A DNA stretch of 64,000 nt from NCBI GenBank assembly GCA_023266195.1, contig JAHFRP010000004.1, positions 1 to 64,000 on the forward strand. The letters run 5' to 3'. Made by a program: the position numbers and the translations under genes. Below are positions 7,868 to 18,628 of the stretch, one piece after another. The stretch is from Sulfuricella sp. GTDB taxonomy: Bacteria; Pseudomonadota; Gammaproteobacteria; Burkholderiales; Sulfuricellaceae. Numbering within the stretch: the stretch's first letter is position 1; every line of letters starts with the position of its first letter. The notes under the pieces were generated by a model that made no database searches, was not told the origin of the DNA, and saw nothing but the letters and a program-made list of their open reading frames with translations.

Positions 7868-8248
7868 ATGAATCTCTCTTACGACGTAGAAGAAGCCGAT
7901 TTTGAACAACTCGTGGCGGCGCGCTCGCACGATGTGCCGGTGCTGATGGATATCGGCGCCGAATGGTGCTCGCCATGCCGGGTGCTGGGGCCGCTGCTGG
8001 AAAAGCTGGTCAGGGAATACGACGGCGCCTTCGTGCTGGCCAAGGTGGATGCCGACGAGAACATGCGGATCGCCGGCCGTCATGGCGTACGAGGCTTCCC
8101 GACGGTGATCGCCTACAGCCGCGGCAAGGAAATCGACCGCTTTTTCAGCGCGCAGACCGAAGGCTTTTTGCACCGCTTCCTCGACAGCTTCATCGAGCGG
8201 CACAAGGCGACAAGCTGTGCGCCCGAATCTGCGCTTCAGCCCTCCTGA
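7868..8248 (+). CDS. Thioredoxin-family protein
   Basis: This 126-residue protein has one thioredoxin domain. The active site is AEWCSPCR (Cys34, Cys37) rather than the usual WCGPC. The cis-proline loop is present (RGFPTVIAYSRGKEID). It has no signal peptide, so it should be a cytoplasmic disulfide reductase. The C-terminus (ERHKATSCAPESALQPS) is unstructured. The ATG at 7868 was chosen over 7826 because the domain begins there. Confidence 0.85.
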   Translation: MNLSYDVEEADFEQLVAARSHDVPVLMDIGAEWCSPCRVLGPLLEKLVREYDGAFVLAKVDADENMRIAGRHGVRGFPTVIAYSRGKEIDRFFSAQTEGFLHRFLDSFIERHKATSCAPESALQPS

Positions 8249-8368
8249 TTCAGAACCGGTAAAAAGACGCCCGCAGAAGCGCCGATGGCGCGCAAAGAGA
8301 ACAAAAAATCTCGCTTTATCTTCGCGCCGCTGCGCCTTTGGGTGGATTTCGAATTCTTCACAAGCTAT

Positions 8369-8704
8369 TCAGAGGCATCCGCCGCAGCTGCCGCAGCGCC
8401 AGTCCTGGGCATTCACCGCCCGGTAGAACCAGCGCATGTGCATTTCGTCGAGCGGAATGTCGTGCGCGGCGAACAACTCCGCCAGCCACTCGGCGTTTGC
8501 GAGAATCCAGTCGTCTTCCCGCAGCCCTTCGGCGAAATCTTCCTCGTCGGGGTAGATGTAGCTGAAGATGCCATAGCTGCCCATATCCTTTCCGCCCCGG
8601 TCGGCATCCAGTTGCAGGGGCCGTTCGAGATAGCCGATTTCCCATCGGCCGAGGCACAGATTGTTGCCGGTGGCAGTCCAGCGGGCGGAGAAAGGGTTCG
8701 GCAT
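8369..8704 (-). CDS. Conserved hypothetical protein
   Basis: This 111-residue soluble protein starts MPNPFSARWTATGNNLCLGR and has an acidic centre (YPDEEDFAEGLREDDWILAN). It ends with a cysteine cluster WRCGSCGGCL that may bind a metal. I do not recognise the family. The start at 8704 is preferred because upstream ORF sequence overlaps the promoter region of the divergent gene at 8828. Confidence 0.65.
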   Translation of the reverse strand: MPNPFSARWTATGNNLCLGRWEIGYLERPLQLDADRGGKDMGSYGIFSYIYPDEEDFAEGLREDDWILANAEWLAELFAAHDIPLDEMHMRWFYRAVNAQDWRCGSCGGCL

Positions 8705-8827
8705 GGCGGGAATCTTGCGGCGAAATCGACTGACACCCATTATACGCCAAGGGCGGGTGATCGATCCGGGCGTGCAAAACGGATGCTGTAGAATATAATA
8801 GCCCGATTCAACCAAGGACATGAAACC

Positions 8828-9103
8828 GTGAAACGCACCGATCTGGAAAAAAACATCGGCTTAAAAATAAACAGCAAAATCAACCCCGCCGGTGCGGCCG
8901 GGCGATTCGGCAAGGAAGCGGCCGCCGCCCCCGACCGGCGCGAGCAGCGCAAGCTCGACCAGGCGCTCGGACTGGTGCCGTTCGCGGTCAAGCTCAACGG
9001 CGACCTGGTGAAACAACTGCATGCGCTGGCCCAGGCACGCCAAACCGGATTGAACGAAGTAGTGGCCGAGCTGCTGAAAAATGGCCTGGATAGCGGCGCT
9101 TAA
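8828..9103 (+). CDS. Hypothetical protein with possible ribbon-helix-helix end
   Basis: This 91-residue basic protein has a low-complexity Ala-rich N-terminal half. The C-terminal part (VPFAVKLNGDLVKQLHALAQ, then RQTGLNEVVAELLKNGLDSG) reads as a beta strand followed by two helices, similar to ribbon-helix-helix DNA-binding proteins. It is expressed divergently from the gene at 8369, so it may regulate itself or its neighbour. That role is inference. Confidence 0.6.
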   Translation: MKRTDLEKNIGLKINSKINPAGAAGRFGKEAAAAPDRREQRKLDQALGLVPFAVKLNGDLVKQLHALAQARQTGLNEVVAELLKNGLDSGA

Positions 9104-9283
9104 CGTGAAACTTGCGAAACGAAACCTCGCCCGTCTCGCCGTGGTCGCTGCGCATCAGCGGGAACCCGGCGGGGACACTCCTTGCGGGTGCCGGGAGAGG
9201 GCAACGGTCACGGCGATTCGCCAAGACCGTTAGCCCGGCTATTCTATTTTGCCCACCTCGCTCATCGACAAGGAACCCCGACC

Positions 9284-9970
9284 ATGACCGAACAGGAACT
9301 CGACCGTCTCGAAGATCTGCTGGCCTCGGACGCCTTCAAAGGCGACGCAATGACGCTGGATTTCCTGCAGGGCTTCCTCTGCGCGGTCGCCAGCGGCCCC
9401 GACACGATTGCGCCGACCATCTGGCTGCCGGAGGTTCTGGGCGAATCGCCCGCCTACGAGTCCGAGGCGCAAGCGCGGGAAACAACCGATTTATTGATGA
9501 AGTTCTACGACGGCATCGCCTCGTCGCTTGCCGGCGGCGAGGGATTCGACCTGATTCTCTACGGCCTGGAGGAAGACCCGGACCGGCTGGATTACGCGGC
9601 GTGGTCTGAGGGCTACGTCTACGGCTCGCAGATGGGGGAGTCGAACTGGTTCGAAGCGGCGGGCGAATACATGACCGACTTGAGCGAGAAGATGGAAGTG
9701 TTCTTTCTGCTCAACGGCATGCTCAAGGAAGACGCACTCAAACACAAGGAACCGTGGCTTTCCCCGAAAGAGGAAGAAAGAGCGCTGGCCCAGGCCGAAG
9801 AGGATTTCCCCGACACCATCGGCGAGATCTACCAGTTCTGGCGCGCCCAGACCGCGCCGCCCAGCACGATCAAACGGGAGTCGCCCAAGGTCGGCCGCAA
9901 CGATCCCTGCCCCTGCGGCAGCGGCAAGAAATTCAAGCTGTGCTGCGGCAAGGAACAGACACTGCATTAA
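9284..9970 (+). CDS. YecA/UPF0149 family protein with C-terminal SEC-C zinc motif
   Basis: This 228-residue protein begins [20 protein letters not shown] and follows the UPF0149 (YgfB/YecA) helical fold over residues 1-175 ([17 protein letters not shown] is typical). The last 25 residues form a SEC-C zinc-binding motif, [18 protein letters not shown], as found at the SecA C-terminus. The E. coli homologue YecA has been linked to SecA and ribosomes. The ATG at 9284 has upstream AGGAA; the longer ORF start at 9182 is not supported by conserved sequence. Confidence 0.88.
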   Translation: MTEQELDRLEDLLASDAFKGDAMTLDFLQGFLCAVASGPDTIAPTIWLPEVLGESPAYESEAQARETTDLLMKFYDGIASSLAGGEGFDLILYGLEEDPDRLDYAAWSEGYVYGSQMGESNWFEAAGEYMTDLSEKMEVFFLLNGMLKEDALKHKEPWLSPKEEERALAQAEEDFPDTIGEIYQFWRAQTAPPSTIKRESPKVGRNDPCPCGSGKKFKLCCGKEQTLH

Positions 9971-10111
9971 CAGGGTGTCGAAAAACTACTGCGGGGGCGT
10001 GATGCGTTGTCAAAAACAGGCTCAGAATGCTCATTTACTCGATGTAAACTCCGCTTCTTCGCCTGTTTTTTCCTAGCCTGACGCCCCCTCGCTACGTTTT
10101 TCAACACCCTG
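9971..10111. repeat. Inverted-repeat element with CAGGGTGT ends (family K)
   Basis: The element opens CAGGGTGTCGAAAAACTA and closes GTTTTTCAACACCCTG, giving imperfect terminal inverted repeats of about 16 bases around a roughly 110-base core with no ORF. A short related end (GTAGTTTTTCAACGCCCTG) occurs at 55301, starting at the stop of the CinA-like gene. It resembles a MITE or a large REP-type element. Confidence 0.65.
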
Positions 10112-10162
10112 ATAAGAGCCTATTCCGGCCGCAACGCGGGATATGAAATCGACTGAAAAGCT

Positions 10163-10189
10163 GTAGGGCGCGGGCTCTGCCCGCCCTAC
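10163..10189. repeat. Short perfect palindrome
   Basis: GTAGGGCGCGGGCTCTGCCC followed by GCCCTAC is an inverted repeat lying just downstream of the panD stop codon. On the minus strand it could fold at the 3' end of the panD mRNA, but no U-tract follows. Confidence 0.6.
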
Positions 10190-10191
10190 GC

Positions 10192-10572
10192 TCACGCCGC
10201 CTGGACGGGGATTTCGCGGCGCTTGTCGACGATGCGGTTATTGGCATCCACGTACACCAGCTCCGGCTGGAATTTTTGCAGCTCCAGTTCGTTGTACATG
10301 GCATAGGTGGCGATGATGATCAGGTCGCCCGGATTGGCCTTGTGCGCGGCGGCGCCGTTCACGGAAATGGTGCCGGAGTTGCGCTCGGCCCGGATGGCGT
10401 AGGTGGTGAAACGTTCGCCGTTGGTTACGTTGTAGATGTCGATCTGCTGGTATTCGCGGATATCCGCCGCCTCCAGCAGGGTTTCGTCGATCGCGCACGA
10501 GCCTTCGTAGTGCAGCTCGGAATGGGTGACGGTGACGCGGTGCAGTTTGGATTTGAGCATCAGTCGTTGCAT
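10192..10572 (-). CDS. panD: Aspartate 1-decarboxylase
   Basis: This 126-residue proenzyme makes beta-alanine from aspartate for pantothenate. It self-cleaves at the Gly24-Ser25 bond to form the pyruvoyl cofactor, and the site is visible in [10 protein letters not shown]. Other conserved parts are [27 protein letters not shown] and the [10 protein letters not shown] segment. The numbering matches E. coli PanD, supporting the ATG at 10572. It lies 33 bases downstream of panC on the same strand. Confidence 0.96.
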   Translation of the reverse strand: MQRLMLKSKLHRVTVTHSELHYEGSCAIDETLLEAADIREYQQIDIYNVTNGERFTTYAIRAERNSGTISVNGAAAHKANPGDLIIIATYAMYNELELQKFQPELVYVDANNRIVDKRREIPVQAA

Positions 10573-10605
10573 TAGCTCACTCCGCTCGGAACAAAGGGAG
10601 GCGTA

Positions 10606-12595
<1,990 letters not shown>

Positions 12596-12669
12596 CGCCT
12601 GCCTCCCTTCAGATAGCCGTTACCCGTCACCACTATATCGATGCGGCTCACCGTCAAGCGGGAATCTCC

Positions 12670-13461
12670 TCAGAAACCATGTTCCGCCGCCGGGAATTCC
12701 CCGTTTTTTACCGCCTGCACGTATTGCGCGGCCGCCGCCTGGACGCTGCCGCCGCCGTCGAGGAAATTCCGGGCGAACTTCGGCGGCTTGCCGGGGTAGA
12801 TACCAAGCATATCATACAGCACCAGCACCTGGCCGGAACAGTCAGGCCCGGCGCCGATGCCGATGGTGGGAATCGCCAGCTCGGCCGTCACCTGCCGCGC
12901 CAGTCCGGCCGGGATCGCTTCCAGCACCAGGAGGCCGGCGCCCGCCTGTTGCAGCGCTTCGGCGTCGCGCAGCAGGCGTTGCGCCGCCTCGTCGGTCTTG
13001 CCCTGCACCCGGTAACCGCCAAGCTGGTGAACCGACTGGGGCGTCAGGCCGACATGGCCGCACACGGGGATGCCGCGCTCCACCAGGAAAGCCACCGTCT
13101 CGGCCATCGCCGCGCCGCCTTCCAGCTTGACCATGTGCGCCCCCGCCGCCATCAGCCGCGCGGCATTGGCCAGGGCCTGTTGCGGGCTTTGCTGGTAGCT
13201 GCCGAACGGCAGGTCGGCGACGATGAACGCCTGCTTTGCACCGCGCGCCACGCAGCGGGTATGGTAGACCATATCGTCCATGCTCACCGGCAGGGTGGTT
13301 TCCTCGCCCTGCAGCACCATGCCGAGGGAATCGCCCACCAGAAGCACGTCCACCCCGGCATTTTCCAGCAGGGTGGCGAAACTGGCGTCGTAGCAGGTCA
13401 GCGCGGCGATCTTCTCGCCCGCCCCGGCCATTTTCTGCAAAGTGCTCAAGGTGGTTCGCAT
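12670..13461 (-). CDS. panB: 3-methyl-2-oxobutanoate hydroxymethyltransferase
   Basis: This 263-residue enzyme adds a hydroxymethyl group from methylene-tetrahydrofolate to alpha-ketoisovalerate, the first committed step to pantoate. Motifs are [66 protein letters not shown] and the late [16 protein letters not shown]. The length is normal. Its start is two bases from the stop of the deoxynucleoside kinase gene, so they share a transcript. Confidence 0.96.
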   Translation of the reverse strand: MRTTLSTLQKMAGAGEKIAALTCYDASFATLLENAGVDVLLVGDSLGMVLQGEETTLPVSMDDMVYHTRCVARGAKQAFIVADLPFGSYQQSPQQALANAARLMAAGAHMVKLEGGAAMAETVAFLVERGIPVCGHVGLTPQSVHQLGGYRVQGKTDEAAQRLLRDAEALQQAGAGLLVLEAIPAGLARQVTAELAIPTIGIGAGPDCSGQVLVLYDMLGIYPGKPPKFARNFLDGGGSVQAAAAQYVQAVKNGEFPAAEHGF

Positions 13462-13463
13462 GA

Positions 13464-14108
13464 TTACCCCGCCCGGTTGAAAAACTCGCGCCCGCCGCGT
13501 ATCTGGCCGATCCGCTCCAGCAGCAGCTCGAAATCCTCCGGCTGGTCGACGAAATTGAGATTCTCGCTGTTGACGATCAGAAGCGGCGATGCATCGTAAT
13601 TATAGAAATAACGGCTGTAGCTTTCCGCCAGGCGCTCCAGGTAATCCGCCGTGATCGGCATTTCGTAGCCGATGCCGCGGCGGCGGACGCGCTCGACCAG
13701 CGCCTCGACCGGCGCCTGCAAATAGATCACCAGATCGGGAGCCGGCGTCTGCGGCCGCAGGTGGGCGTAGATCTGCTGGTACAGGCGGTACTCCTCGTCG
13801 CCCAGGTTGAGCTGGGCGAACAGGCTATCCTTGTCGAGCAGGAAATCGCTGACCGTGGTGCGGCCGAACAATTCCAGCTGCTTCAGATCCTGCACCTGGT
13901 CGGCGCGCTGGAACAGGAAAAACAGCTGGGTGGGCAAGGCATAGCGCGCCGCGTCCTGGTAGAACAGCGGCAGAAACGGATTGGCGCCCGCGTCCTCCAG
14001 CATCAGCCCGGCCTGGAGCCGCTCCGACAACAGTTTCGCCAGACTGGTCTTGCCCGCGCCGATCGGCCCTTCGATGGCGATATAGCGATATTTGTCGAGC
14101 TTGCTCAT
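13464..14108 (-). CDS. Deoxynucleoside kinase family protein
   Basis: This 214-residue P-loop kinase of the dCK/dGK family starts [22 protein letters not shown], with a Walker A at residues 14-22. Conserved family segments follow: [45 protein letters not shown] and a late [14 protein letters not shown]. It should phosphorylate deoxynucleosides for salvage. Genes of this type are often found between folK and panB in betaproteobacteria, as here. The ATG at 14108 was chosen; the longer ORF start lies in a repeat. Confidence 0.85.
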   Translation of the reverse strand: MSKLDKYRYIAIEGPIGAGKTSLAKLLSERLQAGLMLEDAGANPFLPLFYQDAARYALPTQLFFLFQRADQVQDLKQLELFGRTTVSDFLLDKDSLFAQLNLGDEEYRLYQQIYAHLRPQTPAPDLVIYLQAPVEALVERVRRRGIGYEMPITADYLERLAESYSRYFYNYDASPLLIVNSENLNFVDQPEDFELLLERIGQIRGGREFFNRAG

Positions 14109-14133
14109 CCCAAACCAAGCGGGGAAAAATATC

Positions 14134-14209
14134 GTAGGGTGCAATAAGCGCAGCGCATTGCACCGAACGCCGGCATCCGGCGCAATGCCCGTTGGTTATT
14201 GCGCCCTGC
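14134..14209. repeat. Palindromic repeat pair, family E, copy 3
   Basis: GTAGGGTGCAATAAGCGCAG is followed by CATTGCACCG, then CGGCGCAATGCCCGTTGGTT and ATTGCGCCCTGC. It is the inverted form of the elements at 3252 and 4856 and fills the gap between folK and the kinase gene. Confidence 0.75.
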
Positions 14210-14226
14210 GGGTTCGACTGCGTTTT

Positions 14227-14724
14227 TCAACCACATATCCTGTCCACCCGCTGATCGGCACATTTTTCCAGGCAATCCGCTACCGGCCCGTGCCCGTCGA
14301 TGACGCAATGCGGCGCGATCTCATGCAGGGGCTGGAGGACGAACGCGCGCTCGTGCATGCGCGGATGCGGCAGGGTCAGGCCGCGCTCGTGGCAGGCCAG
14401 GTCGTTGTAGAGCAGGATATCCAGGTCGAGGATGCGCGGCGCGTTGCGGAATTCGCGCACGCGGCCGTGGCGGTGCTCCATGTCGAGCAGAACCTCCAGC
14501 AGTTGATGGGGTTCGAGGCCGGTTTCGATCTCGGCGACCGCATTGATGAAGTCGGGCTGGTCGGCGTAGCCCACCGGAGCGCTGCGGTACAGCGAAGACT
14601 GCGCCAGCAGGCGGGTGTGCGGCAGCTTGCCGAGTTCGGCGAAGGCTTTATGTATTTGCGCGTCGGGATCGGCCAGGTTGCTGCCCAGGCCGATGAACGC
14701 ACGCTTGCGCTGCGGAGATGCCAT
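14227..14724 (-). CDS. folK: 2-amino-4-hydroxy-6-hydroxymethyldihydropteridine pyrophosphokinase
   Basis: This 165-residue HPPK transfers pyrophosphate from ATP to the pterin in folate synthesis. Motifs are FIGLGSNLADPDAQIHKAF, SSLYRSAPVGYADQPDFINAV, the RDNAPRILDLDILLY-type signature (here FRNAPRILDLDILLYND, with the magnesium-binding DLD), and LPHPRMHERAFVLQPLHEI. It lies three bases downstream of pcnB. Folate supplies the cofactor for PanB, coded further along this run. Confidence 0.95.
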   Translation of the reverse strand: MASPQRKRAFIGLGSNLADPDAQIHKAFAELGKLPHTRLLAQSSLYRSAPVGYADQPDFINAVAEIETGLEPHQLLEVLLDMEHRHGRVREFRNAPRILDLDILLYNDLACHERGLTLPHPRMHERAFVLQPLHEIAPHCVIDGHGPVADCLEKCADQRVDRICG

Positions 14725-14727
14725 GGT

Positions 14728-16080
14728 TCAATCCTGCGCGCCGGGGGCCGGCACCCCGGCGGCGGCACTTTTGGGCTTGCGCCGGCGTCGTTTTTTCGGC
14801 GCGGCCTCGTCCTTGACCAACATGCGGCCGCGCTCGGCCTCGCCGGTGTCCTGGAAATCCTGCCACCAGCGGCCGACGGCGGCATCCACTTCGCCGCTTT
14901 CGCAGCGCATCACGAGAAAGTCGAAGGCGGCGCGGAAACGCGGGTGCTCCAACAGGCGGAACGGCCGCTGGCCGCCGCGCTGCAGGAAGCGCGGCTGCAT
15001 CATCCAGATTTCCTTCATCACCGCATCGTAGCGGTGCGGAATGGCGAGCTTTTCCTGCTGCGCCGACAAGATCTGGTCCATCGCCAGGTGCAGCGCCGGG
15101 GCCGGCTTCTCGCCGCCGTCCTGGATCTGCTGCCAGGCGGCCAGCACTTCATGCCAGAGCAGCGCGGCAAACAGGAAGGCGGGCGATACCGGCTTGTCCT
15201 CCTCGATGCGCTGGTCGGTCTTTTCCAGCGCCAGCATGACGAAGCGCTCGCCCAGCGGCTGCTCCAGGATCACGTCGAGCATCGGCAGCAGGCCGTGGTG
15301 CAGCCCTTCGCGGCGCAACTGCAGGACGCTCTGCACGGCGTGGCCGGAGAACAGCAGCTTGATCATTTCGTCGAACAGCCGCGCCGCCGGCACCTGCTCC
15401 AGCAGCGGCGCCAGCTCGCGGATCGGTTTCTTCGCCGCGGCGTCGAGCTTCAAGCCCAGCTTGGCGGCGAGGCGCACGGCGCGCAGCATGCGCACCGGGT
15501 CTTCGCGGTAGCGCCGGGCCGGGTCGCCGATCACGCGCATCACGCCGGCCTTGAGATCGGCCACGCCGTCATGGTAATCCCAGATTTCCTGGCTGACCGG
15601 GTCGTAGTACAGCGCGTTGATGGTGAAATCGCGGCGCATGGCGTCTTCCACCTGCGGGCCGAACACGTTGTCGCGCAGCACCCGCCCGCTATCGTCGGTG
15701 TGACGGCCTTCCTCGCCGTTATCTACAGCCGCCGCGCGGAAGGTGGACACCTCGATGGTTTCCGCGCCGCACATCACGTGGACGATGCGAAAGCGCCGGC
15801 CGATGATGCGGGAGCGGCGGAACAGGTTGCGTACCTCTTCCGGTTCGGCGTCGGTGGCCACGTCGAAATCTTTCGGCTCGCGGCCGAGCAGCAGGTCGCG
15901 CACCGCGCCGCCGACGACGAAAGCGTTGAAGCCGGCCTGCTGCAAGGTGGTCGCCACCTTGAGCGCGCAGGGGGTGAGGTGGTCGGCGGTGATGCCATGC
16001 GACTTCAGGCGGAAAATGCGCGGCGCGCCATCTTCTTTCGATTTTTTCTGGAAAACGCGGCGAATCAGCTTGCGGATCAT
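14728..16080 (-). CDS. pcnB: Poly(A) polymerase I
   Basis: This 450-residue nucleotidyltransferase adds 3' poly(A) tails to RNA and promotes decay. The class II signature FVVGGAVRDLLLGREPKDFD with the catalytic DFDVAT aspartates is at about residues 54-76. The RRDFTINALYYDP and GDPARRYREDPVRMLRAVRL motifs follow. The C-terminal tail is very basic (KKRRRRKPKSAAAG), which separates bacterial PAP I from CCA-adding enzymes. It is co-directional with folK. Confidence 0.95.
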   Translation of the reverse strand: MIRKLIRRVFQKKSKEDGAPRIFRLKSHGITADHLTPCALKVATTLQQAGFNAFVVGGAVRDLLLGREPKDFDVATDAEPEEVRNLFRRSRIIGRRFRIVHVMCGAETIEVSTFRAAAVDNGEEGRHTDDSGRVLRDNVFGPQVEDAMRRDFTINALYYDPVSQEIWDYHDGVADLKAGVMRVIGDPARRYREDPVRMLRAVRLAAKLGLKLDAAAKKPIRELAPLLEQVPAARLFDEMIKLLFSGHAVQSVLQLRREGLHHGLLPMLDVILEQPLGERFVMLALEKTDQRIEEDKPVSPAFLFAALLWHEVLAAWQQIQDGGEKPAPALHLAMDQILSAQQEKLAIPHRYDAVMKEIWMMQPRFLQRGGQRPFRLLEHPRFRAAFDFLVMRCESGEVDAAVGRWWQDFQDTGEAERGRMLVKDEAAPKKRRRRKPKSAAAGVPAPGAQD

Positions 16081-16128
16081 TTAGTCAGGAATTTCAGAAA
16101 CAAAGGCTTGGGGGGAAAGTTCAAATAT

Positions 16129-16890
16129 TCACGCCGGAATCCAGCAGCGGCCGTCCGCCGTCGGAACTTCCTGCAAACCGCATTGGTACAGCCGCTCCAG
16201 ATTTTCCCCGGTAAGCAGCTCCGCCGCGGCGCCGGCGACGATTGCGCCGTTATCATACAGCAACAGCGCGTGATCGCAAAAACGCCCGGCCCACAGCGTC
16301 TCGTGCAGCACCATCAGCACGGCCTTGCCTTCTTCCGCGGCGAGCTTGCGCAGCAAGCGCAGCACTTCCGCCTGATGGCCCAGGTCGAGATGCTGCAAGG
16401 GTTCGTCCAGGCAGTAAAGCTGCGGCGCCTGGGCCAGCAGCATGGCGATGCGCACCCGCTGCCGCTCGCCGCCGGACAGGGTATTCAGCGCGCGGCCGGC
16501 CAGACCGGCCATGCCGACCCGGCGCAGCGCCGCCAGCGCGGCCTCCTCGTCGTCCGCCGCCGACGCGAATCCCGCGCTGTGGGGATAGCGCCCGAGCAGC
16601 GCGTAATCCCGCACCGTTCCCCGGAATTCGCCCCCTTCGTCTTGCGGCAGCACGCCGATCCGGCGCGCCAGCTCGCGCCGGGGATAATCCGCCAGCGGCT
16701 GGCCGGCCCACGTGACCACGCCGCGTTCGGGCGTACTCAAGCCCGCAAGGGCATGGAGCAAGGTGGTCTTGCCGCTGCCGTTGCGCCCGAGGATGCCCCA
16801 GCATTCGCCTGGCCGGACCGTCAGCGTCAAATCGCGGCACAGGATTTTGCCTGGAACGGACAGGTTGAGGCGGTCTGCGCGCAGAGCCAT
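16129..16890 (-). CDS. ABC transporter ATP-binding protein, BtuD/FecE type
   Basis: This 253-residue ATPase has Walker A GRNGSGKTT (residues 36-44), signature LSGGERQRVRIA, Walker B LYCLDEPLQHLD and a switch histidine in LMVLHET. The family powers uptake of vitamin B12 or iron chelates. It begins one base after the stop of the BtuC-like permease gene. No periplasmic binding protein gene is adjacent, so the substrate is not fixed by sequence; B12 is favoured by the nearby CbiM-like gene, which is inference. Confidence 0.88.
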   Translation of the reverse strand: MALRADRLNLSVPGKILCRDLTLTVRPGECWGILGRNGSGKTTLLHALAGLSTPERGVVTWAGQPLADYPRRELARRIGVLPQDEGGEFRGTVRDYALLGRYPHSAGFASAADDEEAALAALRRVGMAGLAGRALNTLSGGERQRVRIAMLLAQAPQLYCLDEPLQHLDLGHQAEVLRLLRKLAAEEGKAVLMVLHETLWAGRFCDHALLLYDNGAIVAGAAAELLTGENLERLYQCGLQEVPTADGRCWIPA

Positions 16891-16891
16891 G

Positions 16892-17884
16892 TCAGACTTT
16901 CCGCGCCAGCAAAAACAACAGCAGCGGCACGCCGAGCAGCGCGGTAAGGACGCCGACCGGCAGCTGCTGCGGCGCAACCACGGTGCGCGCCAGGGTGTCG
17001 GCCAGGGTCAGGAAGCTGCCGCCGGCCAGCACGGCGAGCGGCAGCAGGCGGCGGTGGCCGCCGGCCCCGAGCAGGCGGACGAAGTGCGGCACGATCAGCC
17101 CGACGAAACCGATCGCACCGGCCTCGACCACCACCGCCGCGGTGGCGGCGGAAGCCGTGAAGTAAATACCCAATTGCAATGGCCGCACCGCCACGCCCAG
17201 GGAACGGGCCTTGATCTCGCCCAGGCCGAGGATGTCCAGGCTGCCCGCCTGCCACCAGGCCAGCGCCAGCGCAGCCAGCAGAATTCCCCACGCCACCCCC
17301 GGCGCCTGCGCCTGGGACAGATCGCCCATCAGCCAGAACAGCATGCCGCGCACCTCGGCTCCCGGCGCCAGGGTGAGCAGCAGGCTGATCAAGGCGCCGA
17401 AACCCGCCGACAGCACCACGCCGGTAAGCAGCAGACGCACCATGCTGCCGCCGCGGCCGAAACCCAGCGCGAATACCAGCCCAACCGCGCCCAGCGCCCC
17501 GCCCAGCGCGGCCAGGTTAACCGCGGCGGCAGCCAGGCCGAACAGCATCGCCGCCAGCGCCGCCACGGCGGACCCGCCGGAAACGCCCAAAATGTATGGA
17601 TCGGCCAGGGGATTGCGCAGCAGCGCCTGGAGCAGCGTTCCCGCCAGCGCCAGCAGGCCGCCGCAGGCGAACGCGGCGAGCACCCGCGGCAGCCGCAGCT
17701 GCCACACGATGTCCGCCGCCAGCCCGGTTTCACGGCCGGTCAGCGCATGCAGCACCGTGGCGAAAGGCAGATTGACGCTGCCAAGGGCGATGCCGACCAA
17801 TAAGGAACCAAGGGAAATAACGAGTGCCGACGCAAGCCATATCGATAGGTGCGAATTCATTCGCACAGGGCACTGGGTCGCCAT
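16892..17884 (-). CDS. ABC transporter permease, BtuC/FecCD family
   Basis: This permease of about 330 residues has roughly nine to ten hydrophobic segments and the family motifs LRLPRVLAAFACGGLLALAG, QALLRNPLADPYILGVSGGSA, EAGAIGFVGLIVPHFVRLL and LADTLART. It is an inner-membrane importer of B12 or ferric siderophores, partnered by the ATPase downstream. Two ATGs are possible: 17884 (used here) and 17860. The sequence between them is part of a repeat (GCGAATTCATTCGCAC) also found at 24571. Confidence 0.88.
   Translation of the reverse strand: MATQCPVRMNSHLSIWLASALVISLGSLLVGIALGSVNLPFATVLHALTGRETGLAADIVWQLRLPRVLAAFACGGLLALAGTLLQALLRNPLADPYILGVSGGSAVAALAAMLFGLAAAAVNLAALGGALGAVGLVFALGFGRGGSMVRLLLTGVVLSAGFGALISLLLTLAPGAEVRGMLFWLMGDLSQAQAPGVAWGILLAALALAWWQAGSLDILGLGEIKARSLGVAVRPLQLGIYFTASAATAAVVVEAGAIGFVGLIVPHFVRLLGAGGHRRLLPLAVLAGGSFLTLADTLARTVVAPQQLPVGVLTALLGVPLLLFLLARKV
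17849..17866. repeat. Half copy of the GTGCGAATTCATTCGCAC repeat (family F)
   Basis: GTGCGAATTCATTCGCAC lies across the start region of the BtuC-like gene. The complete paired form is at 24571-24629. Confidence 0.65.
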
Positions 17885-17888
17885 TCGA

Positions 17889-18551
17889 TCAGCGCAGGCT
17901 GATCACCGGCCAGCCGCTGTTCTCCGCATGCGCCTTGAGGGTGGAGTCGGGATCGACCGCCACCGGCCGGCTGACGCGCGCGAGCAGCGGCAGGTCGTTG
18001 AGCGAATCGCTGTAGAACCAGCTTTCCCTGACGCCCGCCCAGCTTAGTCCGCGCCCGGCCAGCCAGTCGTCGAGCCGGGCGATTTTGCCTTCGCGGAAGC
18101 AGGGCGTGCCCGCGACCTGGCCGGTGAATTCTCCGCCGTTTTGTTCCGGATCGGTGGCGATCAGGTGGGTGACGCCGAATTCGCGGGCGATCGGCGCGGT
18201 GACGAAACTGTTGGTGGCGGTGATGATCGCCACCAGGTCCGCCCCTTCCAGGCTGCGCTTGACCAGCTCGCGCGCCTTGGGGTTGACGATGGGCAGGATT
18301 TTCTCGCGCATGAACTGGTGGTGCCATGCGTCCAGCTGCGCGCGGGAGTGGCGCGCCAGCGGCTTGAGCTGGAAATCCAGAAACTCGTGGATATCCAGCG
18401 TGCCGGCCTTGTACTGATCGTAAAATTCCTGGTTGCGCGCCTCGTACACTTCGCGGTCGAGGACGCCGCGCTCGATCAGGAACTGGGCCCACTCGAAATC
18501 GCTGTCGCCGGCCAGCAGCGTGTTGTCCAGGTCGAATAGCACTAGCTTCAA
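17889..18551 (-). CDS. HAD-family hydrolase, SerB-like (IB subfamily)
   Basis: This 220-residue phosphatase begins MKLVLFDLDNTLLAGDSDFE, with the nucleophile and acid aspartates at positions 7 and 9. Later motifs are IITATNSFVTAPIA (Ser/Thr motif II), a lysine in FREGKIARLDDW and the metal-site FYSDSLNDLPLL. Substrates may be phosphoserine or a nucleotide/sugar phosphate. The start is TTG at 18551 with GGAG seven bases upstream; an upstream in-frame stop rules out a longer form. Confidence 0.88.
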   Translation of the reverse strand: MKLVLFDLDNTLLAGDSDFEWAQFLIERGVLDREVYEARNQEFYDQYKAGTLDIHEFLDFQLKPLARHSRAQLDAWHHQFMREKILPIVNPKARELVKRSLEGADLVAIITATNSFVTAPIAREFGVTHLIATDPEQNGGEFTGQVAGTPCFREGKIARLDDWLAGRGLSWAGVRESWFYSDSLNDLPLLARVSRPVAVDPDSTLKAHAENSGWPVISLR

Positions 18552-18628
18552 AATTTGGCTCCGCTACTGAAAATAATCGTGAAGTATATCGTAAAATAAA
18601 AAGAGGCTCCCCAGCGACACCTTCCCCC

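Noticed and set aside
14092-16947. A 951-codon plus-strand ORF across folK, pcnB and btuD.
   Set aside because: It spans three unrelated minus-strand genes, so it is a compositional shadow.
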